Notes: generated by a model from the letters alone, not told the origin. Positions 22,225-35,800 are shown, counted from the stretch's first letter. The stretch: 64,000 nt of DNA from Caenorhabditis remanei (GCF_010183535.1 NC_071332.1:14818001-14882000), one strand, 5' to 3'. Numbers and translations: made by a program.

Positions 22225-22787
22225 TTCGAAATTTTATTATAGAAAAATTTTTATTATCTCGAAAGAAAATTGAGTAAACTGATGTGCTTGTTATAACTTT
22301 AATTAATATTATAATAAAGACAAACTCTGGGAACAGCTATGTATCTCAGGGGGATTGAATGGAATCGGGGTAATGAAATACTGTTCTCCGAAATATGGAA
22401 TGTGCTGGAATAATAAAATGCGTGATATGAATGAGTGAAAGTAAAATATTTGAAAAAAAAATTTGGACGCTGTTTTCATACAAAATTTTATCAAAAAACA
22501 CCAAAATTCAGCCGAAATTTCCGTCGAAAATTCAAAAATCTTCTGAATGTTTTACACTGAAGTCGGAAGGGGCAAAAAAATATTCAAGGAAGACGGAAGT
22601 CGAAGGAAGGAATTCCGCAAGGTCTGATACGAATTTCTGCTTGAAAATGTTTAATAGCACACCTGATGATGACTCACATCTTCAAAAAACTAAGATCCCA
22701 AACATTTTTTGTTAGCGGACTTTTCCAAGGACATCTAATTCAAGTCTATTCAAAATCAGTGCGAATTGAAGTTTTTATTCATTCACA
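22225..22787. repeat. Intergenic with a dispersed repeat fragment
   Basis: The stretch 22455-22640 (facing phrases such as cgtcgaaaattc and gaagtcggaag) resembles 34079-34215 inside the large KH-gene intron, so it belongs to a dispersed non-coding repeat. No gene is supported. Confidence 0.5.
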
Positions 22788-25510
22788 TCTTTACTATTAA
22801 CAAACACCAGATTCTGTATGTTTGTGTGTGTGTCGCCGATCCTACAGCCCTTCCTACTGGACCGATTTTCTTCGAAGTTGGACCAAAAGATCAGAAATTT
22901 CCCCCGCATGATGCCCGTCTTTTTCTTTTTTCAAAATTCTCAAAATGACGCCTTCTGAGCCAAAAACACTGATAAAGCATAGGGGAATGAACACGGGAAA
23001 GTGGCGTGAAACTGTCGACCGAAGGGTCGCCATTTCTTTCATTTCTTCAGCCTGCATTTTCCGTGGCCGCATGGTAAGGGTTGACGTGTCGCCGCGTCCG
23101 ATCTGGCAGGTTAAGCAACGTTGACTGCAGTTAGTTTTAAGTTCGATCCCGCGTGCCGAGAAAATTTTTTTGATTTTTTTCGTTGATAGATTGGGAAAAT
23201 ATAGAGGTTTCCGAACGTGCAGCCTGTTTCCAGCGAGAACTACGGCACAAAGAAATACGGACCGTTCTCCAAAAGGGACTATGAGAAAGATGTGCTGTTA
23301 TCATCTGATTCAGAAAAATAGAGATTTCCAACCGTGTCGTTTGTTTCCAGATTGATATCAGAAAAAGAAACGGCAATTTTCTGGACACAGGTGAAGGAAG
23401 ATGGGATTCATTTTGGATACATATGGGTGCTCATTTAAAAGAAAGTGTTAATAGCCGTTTTGGCTATTAGCTGGGCATAGTTCCTGCAACTGCGCTCCAC
23501 TGAAACGCCCTTGATAAATGTATGTTTTTCTCTAAGACTCGCAATTTCAAACACTTTTTTGGGTTCCGGTAGAGCGAGGTTATAAGAAGCGTGCGGTGCT
23601 AATAGCATTTACATTCTTCTTACCACTGTTTTTGCTCCGCTTATTTTGTTCGTGTAAAATATAGAGATTAGCGGAAGTTGCGTGTAGTCCCGACATGGAA
23701 CCACGTGAAACCCGTGTTTTCAAATAGCTGATAGTTATTATTTTCTTTTTCCCGTCATGGCGTCACTCTCTCCAACTACTACTGTTCCCGCCGACAATTC
23801 ACAGAATGCTTATGGTGCTGCTTTTTTTTGTTCCCGGTGATACCACCTCCACCTCGGACGCTGTACGACGGTTTCGAGATTGTCTGGGTATCAGGTCAAA
23901 GGATCAAAGTCAAATGGGTATAGAAGAAGAGAATCGGATGGTAGCGTGGAGCTCGGAGGAATTAATGGGCTAGAGGACACTCAACTCATGACACAAGAAT
24001 CGGTGAAGAAAAACGACAAAAAGACTGCTATCCGAAATCAAGATTGTCAGAATTCCATAGCAAATGTTGTTGACATGTCAACAGAATTCAGATGTGAGCG
24101 GTCGAGGGCACTCAGCTGATGGAGTCTGTGAAAAACATCGACAAAAAGGAGACTTCGGGCCGTGCTATCCGGCATCCAAGATAGTCAGGATCTTTACTAT
24201 CTTTGAGGTTTAAAATCGTGGCTGATGGTATCAGTCCGACGATCTCCACAGTCTGACACTGAGCAGTCGAGAAATATCAGAACCAATACCAAACAAATGG
24301 AAATCAGCAGGAAAAATGAGTTCGAAGATCAAACGAGATCTAGACGGGCTTTAATGATTTCCCGGGCAGCTGCCAGACGACCAGAAGAGCTTATGATGTG
24401 ACGGCAAGAAGAACAAGAGCCAACACCACCAGAGCGTGCGTAACTCAAGCGAAACAGTCAGGCAGACCACATCGAGTTTGAAAATCGACACGTAAGGGAG
24501 CTATTCTCGGAGTGGTTGGTACTGATGCACAACCAGATCCTCACTACATCAGAAGCATGGATCCAGTTTGTTCATATTACGAGGCACTACATTTCAAATC
24601 CAAGTTCGAATTTCAAATGAAGAAGGTCGGTTCTTTGCTGCATCAAATCTGGCAAGTTGGGCAACGTTGACTGTAGTCAGTTGGTTCGGCTCTATTCCAG
24701 TTTAGATGTCCATTGAAAACTTGAACGTCCCAAAAAACATTTAGACGTCCCTTAAAACACTTAGACGTCCCTTGAAACACTTAGACGTCCTTTGAAACAT
24801 TTAAACGTCCTTTCGGATCCAAAATATGTACAAAATTGTTTAAACGTCCCAAAAAACATTTAGACGTCCCAAAAAATGTTTAGACGTCCCATTAAATATT
24901 GAGGCGTCCTTTGAAGCCCAAAAATTTCGTTTTAAATAATTAGACGTCCCAAAAAACATTTAAACGCCCCAAAAAATGTTTAGACGTCCCTTCAACAATA
25001 AAGCCACTGAATAGTTTTGAATAGGTCTAAATATTTTGTGGGACGTCTAAATGTTTTTTGGGACGTTTAAATCTTCAGAACTATATTTTGGGATTTCAAG
25101 GGACGTCTAAACATTTTATGGGACGTTTAAACGTTTTTTGGGACGTCTAAACTTTTGAAAGGACGTTTTAAAAAAATTAGAGTTTGAAAGGACGTTTAAG
25201 TGTTTCAAGGGACGTCTAAGTGTTTTAAGGGACGTTTGAGTTTTTAAAGGCCATCTAAATAGAGCCGTTGGTTCGAACCCATGTAGACACGCGAAAGATT
25301 TTTTCTTATCGCCAGATTTAAAACAAATAGAGGAGTAAGGGATCGAAATCGCATCAGAAAAACATAGATTTTACATTATTCAGAAGTTGGAGAGACTTCG
25401 GAAACCTCAATAGTCTGAACCGTTTGGGAAGCGCCGCAGGCGCTGTAACCCCTGGAAGGGTGGTGTAGAAAAGGAGGTTTAGTCGCCGTTAGGCGACGTG
25501 AACCGACTGG
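22788..25510 (+). mobile_element. Non-autonomous Helitron, copy 3 (2,723 bp)
   Basis: It starts TCTTTACTATTAAC after an A and ends CTGG before a T, with the same 3' hairpin as the other copies. It differs from copies 1 and 2 at few places, for example g for a in tctggcaggttaag near 23108. It lies between two divergently oriented srt genes (H and I), 251 bases upstream of gene I, so it may have moved regulatory distance. No transposase is encoded. Confidence 0.92.
24700..25263. repeat. Inverted array of ACGTCC-type short repeats inside Helitron copy 3
   Basis: acgtccc units run to about 24992, then a short unique centre, then gggacgt units. Identical in plan to the arrays in copies 1 and 2. 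Confidence 0.85.
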
Positions 25511-25657
25511 TACATACATAAATCCCATATTCTTTTCAGTACTTGACGTTTAGTCTTTTCATTTTTAATTCTTGTCGTATGCTGTTTTCTTCTGTTCCCT
25601 GAATCTATGTACTTCCATAGGGAGTATAAAGTGGCGCTAGACGTACCGCCTGACAAG

Positions 25658-25663
25658 CACGTG
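25658..25663 (+). promoter_or_regulatory. CACGTG E-box core upstream of srt gene I
   Basis: A palindromic CACGTG 99 bases before the start codon. Flanks do not fully match the chemoreceptor consensus, so function is speculative. Confidence 0.25.
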
Positions 25664-25761
25664 CTCTGTTTTGAACATCCTAAGTATTTAATACTATTTA
25701 TATTCCTTGATACTAAGCAGTGTTTTCTGAAATCTAATTGGATATTTTTCTCATTTCAAGC

Positions 25762-26971
25762 ATGTCTGCCCTTCAAATGTCAATGTACCATGTCTTCACC
25801 AACTCGTTCACACTTTGGCCAGACGCCTATGAATGCCCGAAGAACCTGACCACTGTTAAGACCGCGAGGCCAGTACTTGGATCGTTCTTTTTGTTTTTTG
25901 GAGTTCTGTTCATAGTGAGTTTCTTTTTTTTTGTATCTTGAATACTATTTTCAATTATTCTTAAAGAGTCTATACATCCCTTGTTTCCTTGCCATTGTGA
26001 AAAAGAAGTCTCGTGCTCCAGTCTATCAAATAATGTTTGCCCTGGCCATATTCGACATCTTGTCCCTTTTAGTTAACTCTGTTGGAACTGGAATTTTCGA
26101 CATATTGGGTATATCCTTCTGCCACTATCCTCTTATCATATTCTGCCTTGGTGCCACTGCCGGTGGGTCTTGGATGGCTGGATGTTTGGCGTGTGTTATG
26201 CTGGCAATTGAACGTTGTGTTGAGATAAATCCGAAATTTCCATTGGAAATTTTATTCCGGAAACGGGTGTTTCCAATTGTGCGAATAGTGATGATTGGTT
26301 ACACATTGTATGCGATGCTCTTCGTAAAAGGTCTCACATTTTCATTGGATTTCAGCTGTTGGTTTTTTGATCCGTTGATTGGGAAAGATGTAAATTTCCA
26401 ACAAAAAAAACAGGCATCTTCAATTATTTTTCAGCCTCTTCTATATCACAGCTACCCTCATACTTATAACAACTTTGCCGTCGGTATATCTACCACTGTT
26501 CTCTATATTTATATCTCATATCGTCTGATTTTCAAATTCGGATACAGTACCTCGATGTGGTTGTATAAAACCAAGAGACAGGTTTTTTTCTTTCTGCTTC
26601 TCCATCTAAATTCGATATTTTTCCAGATTCTGTTCCAAGCAATAACTCTTTGCATATTTCACACCGCAGCCGCATTCATTTACGAGTACATGCAGTTCAT
26701 TGAAGTTACTCCAGTTATCATCATAGTCAGTCAATTTGTGTGGGCATTCAGTAACGGTGCAGTTTGTATTGCATATTTATGTTTCAATAGAACTATTCGG
26801 AATATGGTTTTAAAAATGATAATTCCTAAAAAGATACGATCACGGTTAGGATTATATATAGGGTTTGATGAGCATCTGGCAGTGGAAGAGGCGGCTGCAA
26901 CTGCGAGTGTGTCTGCTATGGTCAATGCGGCTGGTGGTTTGATTAAGTTTGATAACTTTACTTTTGATTGA
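25762..26971 (+). CDS. srt-family 7TM chemoreceptor, gene I
   Basis: A candidate chemosensory GPCR. Exons are 25762-25914, 25967-26389, 26435-26581 and 26627-26971, giving 355 residues. The N-terminus has the cluster signature YVxTxSFTLWPDAYECP; exon 2 holds SLYIPCFLAIVKKKSRAPVY, the TM2 block, MLAIERCVEINPKF and WFFDPLIGKDV; exon 3 ends with GYSTSMWLYKTKRQ; exon 4 has YMQFIE and FNRTIRNMVLKMIIPKKI. Introns 2 and 3 are each 45 bases, a multiple of three with no stop, so retention would leave the frame open; removal is preferred because it restores the family alignment. Exon 2 uses the acceptor AAAG rather than the usual TTTCAG. A CACGTG lies about 100 bases upstream. Confidence 0.9.
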
Positions 26972-27317
26972 TATTTCTCATTTTTGAAAGAAAAAATTTT
27001 GATTTCTTTATTGTAATAAAGTTTTTTTATCGAAATACTCTAACAGATTTCGTGCTCGAATGGGGAGTCAGTACTGTATGGTGCAACAATTTCAGAATTT
27101 TAATTAAAGACCGTTTTATGATCATCTGAGAAGCGCGTGGTACCCCAAAGAGTCCGTTACCCACTCCTAGACTGATATGTTTTCCCAAGTATAGTGTTTT
27201 CATAACAATCGGAACACGATTGTCTGATTCTTCACATACCCCCATTGGGATTATACTCGTAGACACCCACACTTCCTTCTGTCTACATTCTCATTATCTC
27301 ATAAATCAAGTCAACAC
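26972..27317. other. Intergenic between srt genes I and J
   Basis: Contains AATAAA signals near 27014 consistent with the 3' end of gene I. No other feature is recognised. Confidence 0.5.
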
Positions 27318-29453
27318 ATGTCGTCATTTAACATGTCTCTTTATTACGTTTTGACCCATTCTTTTACCCTTCCTGAAGCCTATGAATGTCCAGAAAACTT
27401 GAAGAAATCCGGCACAACGTGGCCCGTGTTTGGCTGGTATCTCATTATTTCAGGTTTTCTTTTTTTGGTGAGTTTCAGAGCACTGACACCTACAGTGCCG
27501 TGCAGTAAGATATACGAATTGACTTTTTCAGGTGAAATTTACCAAATTTGAGAGGGTGTTACGGTATCACAGATGACCCTAATAGGTAAATTATGTATAA
27601 ACCATATAGATCAAAGGTAGAACTTCATTTTTGTAGTTGACAACTTTTTTGTACGGACACTCCCTTGCAAGTTACATATCGACAAAGTGATTTCTCCCTC
27701 AAATCGACTTATTTCAGTGCAAAATGGAGTGATCTTTGAGATGTCCCCTTAAAATGACCGTAACTCTCTAGGGAGTGTTCGTACCAAAAAGTTGTCAACT
27801 ACAAAAATGAAGTGCTACCTTTGTTCTCTATAGTTTACACAGAGTTTACTTTGTGAGACAATCAGTGATACCGTAACACCCTCTGAAAGTTGGTTATTTT
27901 CAACTGAAAAGACCAAATCTTATATCTTACTGCACGGTACTGTACCCAAAGAATGAATTTTAGTTGCTATACATTCCCTGTTTCATTGCAATCACCCGAG
28001 TGAAAACTCTCACTCCGGCCTATCAATTGATGCTTACTATCGCTGTATTAGACATGATATCACTCACTTATAACTCTCTGGTTGTCGGATTTCTAGATCT
28101 CCAGGGAACTCATTTCTGTCAATATCCAATGTTAATCTATCTGAATGGAGCATTTGCAACATGTGTTTGGATGACAGATTGTCTCGCATGCATTCTATTA
28201 GCAATCGAGAGATGTGTCGAAGTGAATTCCCAACTCTTTTTCTCTTTTTTATTCGGAAAACGCACGTTTTCCGTTGTGATGGCTTTAACATATCTGTATG
28301 GATTGTACTCTTTCATCTTCACTATTCCAGCAATTTATACATCGGAGTATAGCTGTTACCTGTTTGATCCACTATTAGGAAAAGATGTTAGACCTTTGGA
28401 TTCAGAGAAAGCATACTTTTCACCGGGCCAACTCGCTTCAAAATGAATTTTATGAGCTGAAAAATATACCAAAATGTAGTTCTCGGCGAGATTTATGGCT
28501 GTGACCTACTCCGGGACAAATGACTATTCGTCACACTTGTCAAAAATCGGCCCGGTCCTGTCGACCCGGGTTCAAAAATGAAAACTTATTCTTTAACAAT
28601 TTTTTTGCAATTTTTCGAAAATTTAGAGTAAAAGTACTTAAATTATCATAAATGTTCAGTTTAGTTGAAAAGTTTACTTTTTTCAAAAAAAAGTTTCAAA
28701 AAATTAAATTTTTTGTTGAAAACGGGCCGGGCCGGGCCAAAAATAATTTTGACTTCGGCCGCGACAAGCTTGTTATTCGTCAATGTACCACGAGCCTAGA
28801 ATGGTTTTTTGACACTTTGTATATTTTTCTTATTCAGCTCATAAAATTCAGATTGAAGCGAGTTGACCGGTTGACAAGTATGCCAGCAAAAGAATAATAT
28901 GAAAATACAAAAATGATTTCAGCCAAATCTCTACCACAACTTCTCGCATGCAGCCAACAATGTATTGGTAGCTTTGTCCACGACATTTCTCTATTTTTAT
29001 CTCTGTTCTTATCTAATTTTCAAATTCGGATACTCAACTTCAATGTGGTTATACAAATCGAAGAGACAGGTTCTAGAACAACCTGTAACTGTAACATTCG
29101 CTGATTTTCAGATAATTCTACAAGGAGTCGTCTTATGTTTCTTTCACGCCGCCGCTGCCATACTATACCTTTACATGCAATTCTTCTATACACCCCTGTG
29201 GTTTATTATAGTGGGACAAGTAGTTTGGCAAATGAGTAGTGGATGTCTCTCTATTGTTTATCTGACTCTCAATCGAACAATTCGAAATTCCGTTATAAAA
29301 ATGGTTATTCCGAAATCGATACGGACAAAATTCGGTTGGCATATTGGAGTTGAGGAGCATATTGCATTGGAAGCGACAGTGGAGACGACTGGTGGAGTGA
29401 CTGTTGTGAATGCTGGTGGTTTTGCCGTGAAGTTTGATAATTTTCTTTACTGA
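27318..29453 (+). CDS. srt-family 7TM chemoreceptor, gene J
   Basis: A candidate chemosensory GPCR. Exons are 27318-27467, 27964-28386, 28923-29069 and 29112-29453, giving 353 residues. Motifs are SFTLPEAYECPENL at the N-terminus, LLYIPCFIAITRVKTLTPAY at TM1, ILLAIERCVEVNSQ, GYSTSMWLYKSKRQ ending exon 3, and LNRTIRNSVIKMVIPKSI plus the cluster tail FAVKFDNFLY. Introns 1 (496 bases) and 2 (536 bases) are ten times longer than normal for the cluster because each contains an inverted-repeat element; both splice sites of each remain intact. Intron 3 is 42 bases and open in frame. The gene therefore appears functional despite two insertions. Confidence 0.9.
27493..27942. mobile_element. TA-flanked palindromic MITE in intron 1 of srt gene J
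   Basis: Its termini are CAGTGCCGTGCAGTAAGATA and TATCTTACTGCACGGTACTG, flanked by TA on both sides. The two halves are inverted relative to each other: gttgtcaactacaaaa/ttttgtagttgacaac and ggtgttacggtatcac/gtgataccgtaacacc. It is 450 bases long. A shorter relative lies at 14781-15001. Confidence 0.82.
28445..28849. mobile_element. Foldback element in intron 2 of srt gene J
   Basis: The left end gaattttatgagctga is matched inverted by tcagctcataaaattc at the right end, and inner GC-rich pieces (ccgggccgggcc and its complement) also mirror. About 405 bases, non-coding. A similar gggccgg motif with t/a-rich flanks occurs near 62190-62410. No clear target duplication was seen. Confidence 0.65.
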
Positions 29454-29836
29454 AAACCCTGCGATTCTCCTGCTCTAAAAATGGACAATTGATCTGAAAG
29501 CGCAAATATTTTAAAATGAAAATTTGAGATAAATGATGTCAGAATCTTATGATTCATCCATAAAAGAACAAGGATTTGCATAGCATAATATGTGGGTGGA
29601 ATAGTAGAACGTTGGGAGGGAACCGTAACTGGGAATACTGTAAAAAAGGGGAAAAATGGGTGCACTACTGTAACGTCAAGAGAATAAAATGGGGGAACAT
29701 AATACGTATTGGGGGGTCTAGATGTGAATAAAATATTGATAGAGAAGAAGATGAACAGAATAAAGTGAAAAGAAAAAGTTGTAAACAGAAATAGAGAAGA
29801 ATATTATGAAAATCCGAAGGAATCGAGTGTCGTCGT

Positions 29837-32800
29837 CTAGTAGCGGTGTCGGTGACGATCTGAAAATGTATGATTTAGACTAATTATTCTCTCCAAACCT
29901 TTGAAAATTCCAAAAAATTAAAACTAACGTTGTCGGTGGTAACTCTGCTCCTCCTCATCGTCAATACGTTCTCTTTTTATATTTCTATTTGATCGATGAG
30001 AATCTGGTGAATGTTGTGAAGAAGACGGGGAACGTCCTGAAAAAAAGGATTATATTTATGTCTGTCTGTCTGTATGAGTGTCTAGATGTCTGCCAAAACT
30101 ATATCCGTCAGTCCAGATATCTCTCCCTCCACCTCACGAACCTCGATAATTGTGATTAATTTGATCGAGAATGAGTCCAATTTCCATCTGAGCCCTCTCG
30201 ATTTGTTCCTCAGTTCCAGTGATCGTCACAATGACTCTTTCTGCCATTGAAACACGTGGAATGAAGATTCCAGCACCAGATATCGATCGAATTCTCTGGA
30301 TAACCAATCCTTGTCTTCCAATAACATCTCGAATAAAATCAGTTGAAATTTCCATTTCTCGAGTGATTTTCTTCAGTTTCTGCTGCTCTTCGATGATACG
30401 TTCGATTCGTTTTTTCGCCTTTTCAATCGATTTTTCTCCACCTTCGATTTCAGCCACGCCCATTTCTTTATTAATAAAAACGAGAGCCGTCGTCTCCATT
30501 TCGATATCTCGGATCACTGATCCTTTGGTTCCAATTAGTGCTCCAATTACATAATTATCGGTTGGAATTGGCACGAAAACTGTCTTCTGATCGAGAATTT
30601 CTTGAATATGTTCATTCAGATCCTCTTTTGCTCGACGAATAGCACAAGCGAGTCCCCTCATTTCCATCGGTGGATTGTCTTCTTCTGTCGACGGATGCAT
30701 TTGATGCGACAGTTGAACACCGTTAAGCGCCTGAAATTTTGTGATGAAAACGAGATTTTTATCATTTTTACTCTTCCAGACTCACCGCTCGTCTACATGC
30801 TTCACGATACTCCTGTTGCGTTCTCATTTTCGCAATACACTTTTCTGGAATGTAATGACAGTAGTAGACGTATGAATTGGTTCGATGATGCTTCACATTG
30901 TATTCATACTCATCCTCCAGTTTCTCCAAACACATCTCATCTAATTCTCGTCGAGCATTCTCAATCGTTTCGGCTTCTCCTCGAATATGCACATATCGAT
31001 ATCTATTCGAATACTTGGTTCTTCCAATTCTCATCTTTCTGCATCCAGATCGACGGGTTATTTCGTCGAGATATTTGGCCACTGGAAATTAAACACTTTA
31101 CTCATTTTACAGCTTTAGACTGAAATTCTTCATCATTCGAAATTGAATCCTTCCTAAAAAGCGCCAAACGTTACCCCAGCTTACCGTATCCGGTACAATT
31201 CAGCGGAATCGGATGCGTCCCTCGTTGAGATCTCGCGTGTTCAGTTATTGCACGAAGTCTTGCAAGCTCTTCAATCTCTTTCGCTGAAAGCACACTGATG
31301 TCCGATTTGACTGAAAGAAATGAAATATATTCATATTTTCAGTCCAATTTTCAGCCAAAACTCACTGTATGAGGCAGTCCCCGCCTCGATTTCTCTCAAA
31401 TCCGGAATCCCGTTAGCAATGAGAAGTTCCCTTTGTTCTTCTGTGAGTTCTGTGAGACGACGTTTCGGAAGAGCTGAATATGTAAGGTTTTCGTGTTTTT
31501 GTTCGAATTAGAAACGAAAAATTATCAACACAAATCACTTTCAGCATCGAAAGTATATTACTCACGTTGAGTGGAATTCTCATTGTCCTCCTCAATCCCT
31601 CTTTTTCCTGCTCGTATCCCTTCAAACTGTCGGCATAATTCTGACACAGATGGTCGTTGTGACGTACTTTCGATGGGAGGAGAGCGCGCTGGAAATAGGA
31701 GAAACTCGCTCTGGAACCATTTTTTTCGAAAGTCTGTCAAACAATGTCTGCATTCCCTTGTCTCTTGTCAGGACACTTTCACAATTTTTAATGATTTGCG
31801 AATCCAACCAATTTTCGACTGAATTGTCACTATTTCTTCTGTCAGGGACCCTCAGGGACACTAATTGGAAAACTAACAAGGTAGATGTTCTAAAACTAAT
31901 TTATTATTTATTAATGTGCAATGTTTCAATAATTTTTAATGTTTTAAAAACGCAAAAAAGGAAATAAACCCTTATGTCACCCCGCTTTCCACTAGATCTT
32001 CGTTTTTCGAAAACGAATAAAAAAGACAGTCAAATTATTAAGTATATGCGTGACAATGAAAGGAAGACCCGATTTGTTAAATGATATAAAAAATCTTAAA
32101 TCCGTCTGTAAGTCTCCCGTCTATTATCCACCATTCGATTTGAGTAATAACTTTTCCAATTATATCCATAGTTACCGCGTCTATTTCCATCTGATCGACA
32201 ATTTTCCACCGGAGTTCTTCTGAATCCACTGCCACGATCACGGTTATTATGCGACGAATATCTCGAATGATCTTCTTGAAGTCTTCTTTCACCTCTTCTC
32301 CCAGTTCGAGAGGATTCAGAATCTTGACGATGACGTTGGTATTCGACATCGCGACGACGTGAATCATGACGATAGCGTGTTGAATGGGAATCCGTGCTGT
32401 TGCCAGAATCGCGACGATATACCACTTCAGAAGCATGACGATCACGATACTTCTTATGACCTTCCGAAATTTCGGATTCACGCACGGCATGTTGCTGAAT
32501 GTGGAGCGTCGGTTGTGGTGATTTTCCTGAAACTAAAAGAGAGATGAATTTCACAAGAAAAAGGTAATTTTCTTACCGAATGCAGTGTCTTTTCCGTTCT
32601 CGCGTAAATGAAGATTTCTGTCAAATACTATTCGTATTTCCTCGTCGCACTGCTCATCTTCCGTTATTTCAGCATTTGATTGTCTAGATCCGATAGGGAG
32701 TCGACTTTTGTTCGACGCAAGAAACTGTTGCAACGTCTTTACTTTTGAAGATTCCTCTCTTATATTGAAAACATCGTCCCGATTGGTTTTTATACCATAG

Positions 32801-35800
32801 AATGAAGCTGATCCGGAAGATTGCTGGCGATGATGTAATTGTTCCTGGGATTCAACAACTGGAGCTTCAAGTCGGCTCTTCTCGATTCTTTTTGATGCCA
32901 TTGCATCTTCACGGGGAGAAAAGGATCGGACTGTCGAGTGTCCATTTACTTGTTCTTGTTGTTGAGTCTGATCAGGCGACTGACTGTAACTGGGCGACCA
33001 CGACTCATACAGCTGAGATGAAGTAGACGAAGGCATGTCATATTCCTTATTAGCCGCCTCCGCCGCCTGCAACTTCTCCATAGCATCGAGTCTCGCGTGT
33101 TTCAGTCGGTTCTTCTCCGTCAATCTCTTCACCAACTCCTCATGCTCCCGGAATCGACGTTGGAGGTCTGAAAATAGATTAAAATGAGTCAATTATTCGG
33201 AAAGATGAAGGCCGAAACTTACATGACGTAGGGAAATTGCACATGTTGGGGGTCTCCTCCTCCTCGGATGGGAATGGGTCCGCGTAATAAAGTGGATCCC
33301 CGTTCCTTCTTGAGTTCATTTTTGACTCCATTTTCGATAAATTGGAAGTTGAAATTGAAGACGTCTGATCGGGGTGGTCCTTTGAGTTCGCTTCTGGAAT
33401 ATCGTCGTCCGAATCCAGTTGTATGTACTCTGGCGTTTTCGGAGCTGAAAAAAAAACTCAATTGAATCGGAAAATGAACATAATAGTGATGAAATTTTGA
33501 GGAAAACAGTGGAAACGGGAGATTTGGATTTGCGAACAGGAGGAAAACGGGAAAAAACAAATGACACGACTCGATCGGAGCTAAAGGAATGAATGATCTG
33601 CTCAGACAGCGTTATGGTTTGTCTCGACTCCGCCTCCTCCGTATACTGCGTCCCACGCTGACAATGTGTAAATTGTGTAAATTGACCGATATGGGAGCAA
33701 TAACCGTGTAACCGGTAATTACGTGAAGATGAGCAGTCTCTCTGATTGTAGTGTGAGTGAAAATCAGAAGAAAGGAATTGCATTCTACTACAAATAAATA
33801 AAATAGTCGGGAATCTGCACAAACCGAGTGTGAACAACTTCTAAAACTGGAAAGAGCTGAAGATAATCCCGTTTCTCTAAATGTTTTGAGACGTTCAGAA
33901 TGATTCTGAACAGGTGATAGTAGCTTCAAATATCTGCCAATCAGAGCTGTGCGGAAGTAAAATTTTTGAAAAAGGAAATCGGAAGACAAAAGTTGGGTTC
34001 CGCTCTCGGAAACCGGAAGTTAAATAGGAAAATGACACATTCGAGGAAATGTTTTTATAGGCATCACTAAAACAAATTTTGGCTTTGTTTGATACAAAAT
34101 TTCATCAAAAACCACCGAAGCTCCATCGAAAATTCCAAAATTTTCGTAAACTTTTCGTCGGAAGTAAATTTTCTAAAGTGGAATTCGGAAGAAGGAAGTC
34201 GGAAGTAAATGTTCTGCTGCCAATACACCGACTAAACAAGGAAATGGTAAAAAAAAGCGTATCTAAATATCTCAATATAACAACATTTCAACATCGGGGA
34301 TCATGGAATTGTCTGGAATTCAGATCGAAATTGTTTAGAATCCCTCGAAAGCAATGAACTATCCTGATTTCATTGACTTTTAGAGTAGTTGTTTGTCAAG
34401 ACATGCCCTCTCACTAGTCAGCAGTCAAAACAAATCTGACGACAATTATTAGAGTGAGACTGTCTTGACCTGTCACCGACATGTTCCAAGTTGCAGTGTC
34501 TACCGTTTTCTCATGATGAGTTCACCACATTTTGTTGCAGGTGTGACTCGGATGCATGAGAAATAATCGTGTAGACAGTTTGTAAAGAAGTGTGAAATGG
34601 GAGCAATAACCGTGTAACCGGTAATTACGTGAAGATGAGCAGTCTCTTTGAAGTCCCTGAAACGTCTCCGGAGCTCCGGAGGAAGCATGTGTTCATGTCG
34701 AAATTTTGGAATAATGAGGACGAGGAGGTGTCCAAAAAAAAATTTTTATAGCTGTTAAATAAAGTGGGAGGATGGGTCTAAAAAATAATTTAGTAAAAAA
34801 TCCCCTTTTTTCCCATTTTTTCCGCCGATTTTTCAGAAAATACCCCAAACCACCTGTTCAAAATTAAAAAAAATTTTTTAAACCACTTGTTCAACCAAAA
34901 GTGCCCCGGAAAACTCTTCAGGGGCTGCTCTTTGATTGTAGTGTGAGAAAGCATCAGAAGAAAGGAATTGCATTGTAACACAACTAAAATAGTGAGAAAT
35001 CTACACAAACCGAATGAAAACAACTTTTAAAAACTGGAAAGAGCTGAAGATGATCCCGTTTCTTTAAATATTTAGAAGAATGATTCTGTACAGGTGATAA
35101 TAGCTTCCAATGCCTACCAATACGCCGACTAAACATGGAAATGGTGCAATAGTGTCTCTAATTATCTCAAAATAACAAAATTTCAACATCGGTGATCATG
35201 GAATAGTCTAGAAATGACTAAAATCGAATCGAAATTGATTAGAATCCCTTGAAACCAATGAACTCTCCTGATTTCATTGACTTTTATACTAGTTGTTTGT
35301 CAAGAAAGAAGTTGACATGCCGTCTCACTAGTCAGCGATCCAGGCAAATCTGTCGGTCTTGACATGTCACCGACATGTTCCAAGTTACAGTGTCTCCCGT
35401 TTTCTCATGATGAGTTCACCACATTTTGCTGAAGGTGTGACTCGGATGTATGAGAAATAATCGAGTGGACAGTTTGTAAAGAAGTGTGAACTGTGCAATC
35501 GAGTCGGCACTTTTTAGAAGAAAACCAGTAGTGAAATCTCTATATGTGTGAACAAACGGACCGCGAAGGATGTAATGTTGAAACGGTCTAAAGTTTCTCG
35601 GACAAATTCGAAGCAGTTTAAAATCTCTCGCCAGCTTTTGCCCGAAACTGCTCAAAATGATGCTAACAATATAGCTCGCAATCGCACAGATTGATCTAAA
35701 AACGGGGCACTGACGATTTCTCTGTGTTTTTTTTTTCGTCTAATTTGCACCAAACTTGAATTAAATTTGATAACGAATTATATGAAATTTAGCCTAGTTT

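Noticed and set aside
32802..33026. Plus-strand ORF over the KH gene
   Set aside because: Antisense shadow of exon 3.
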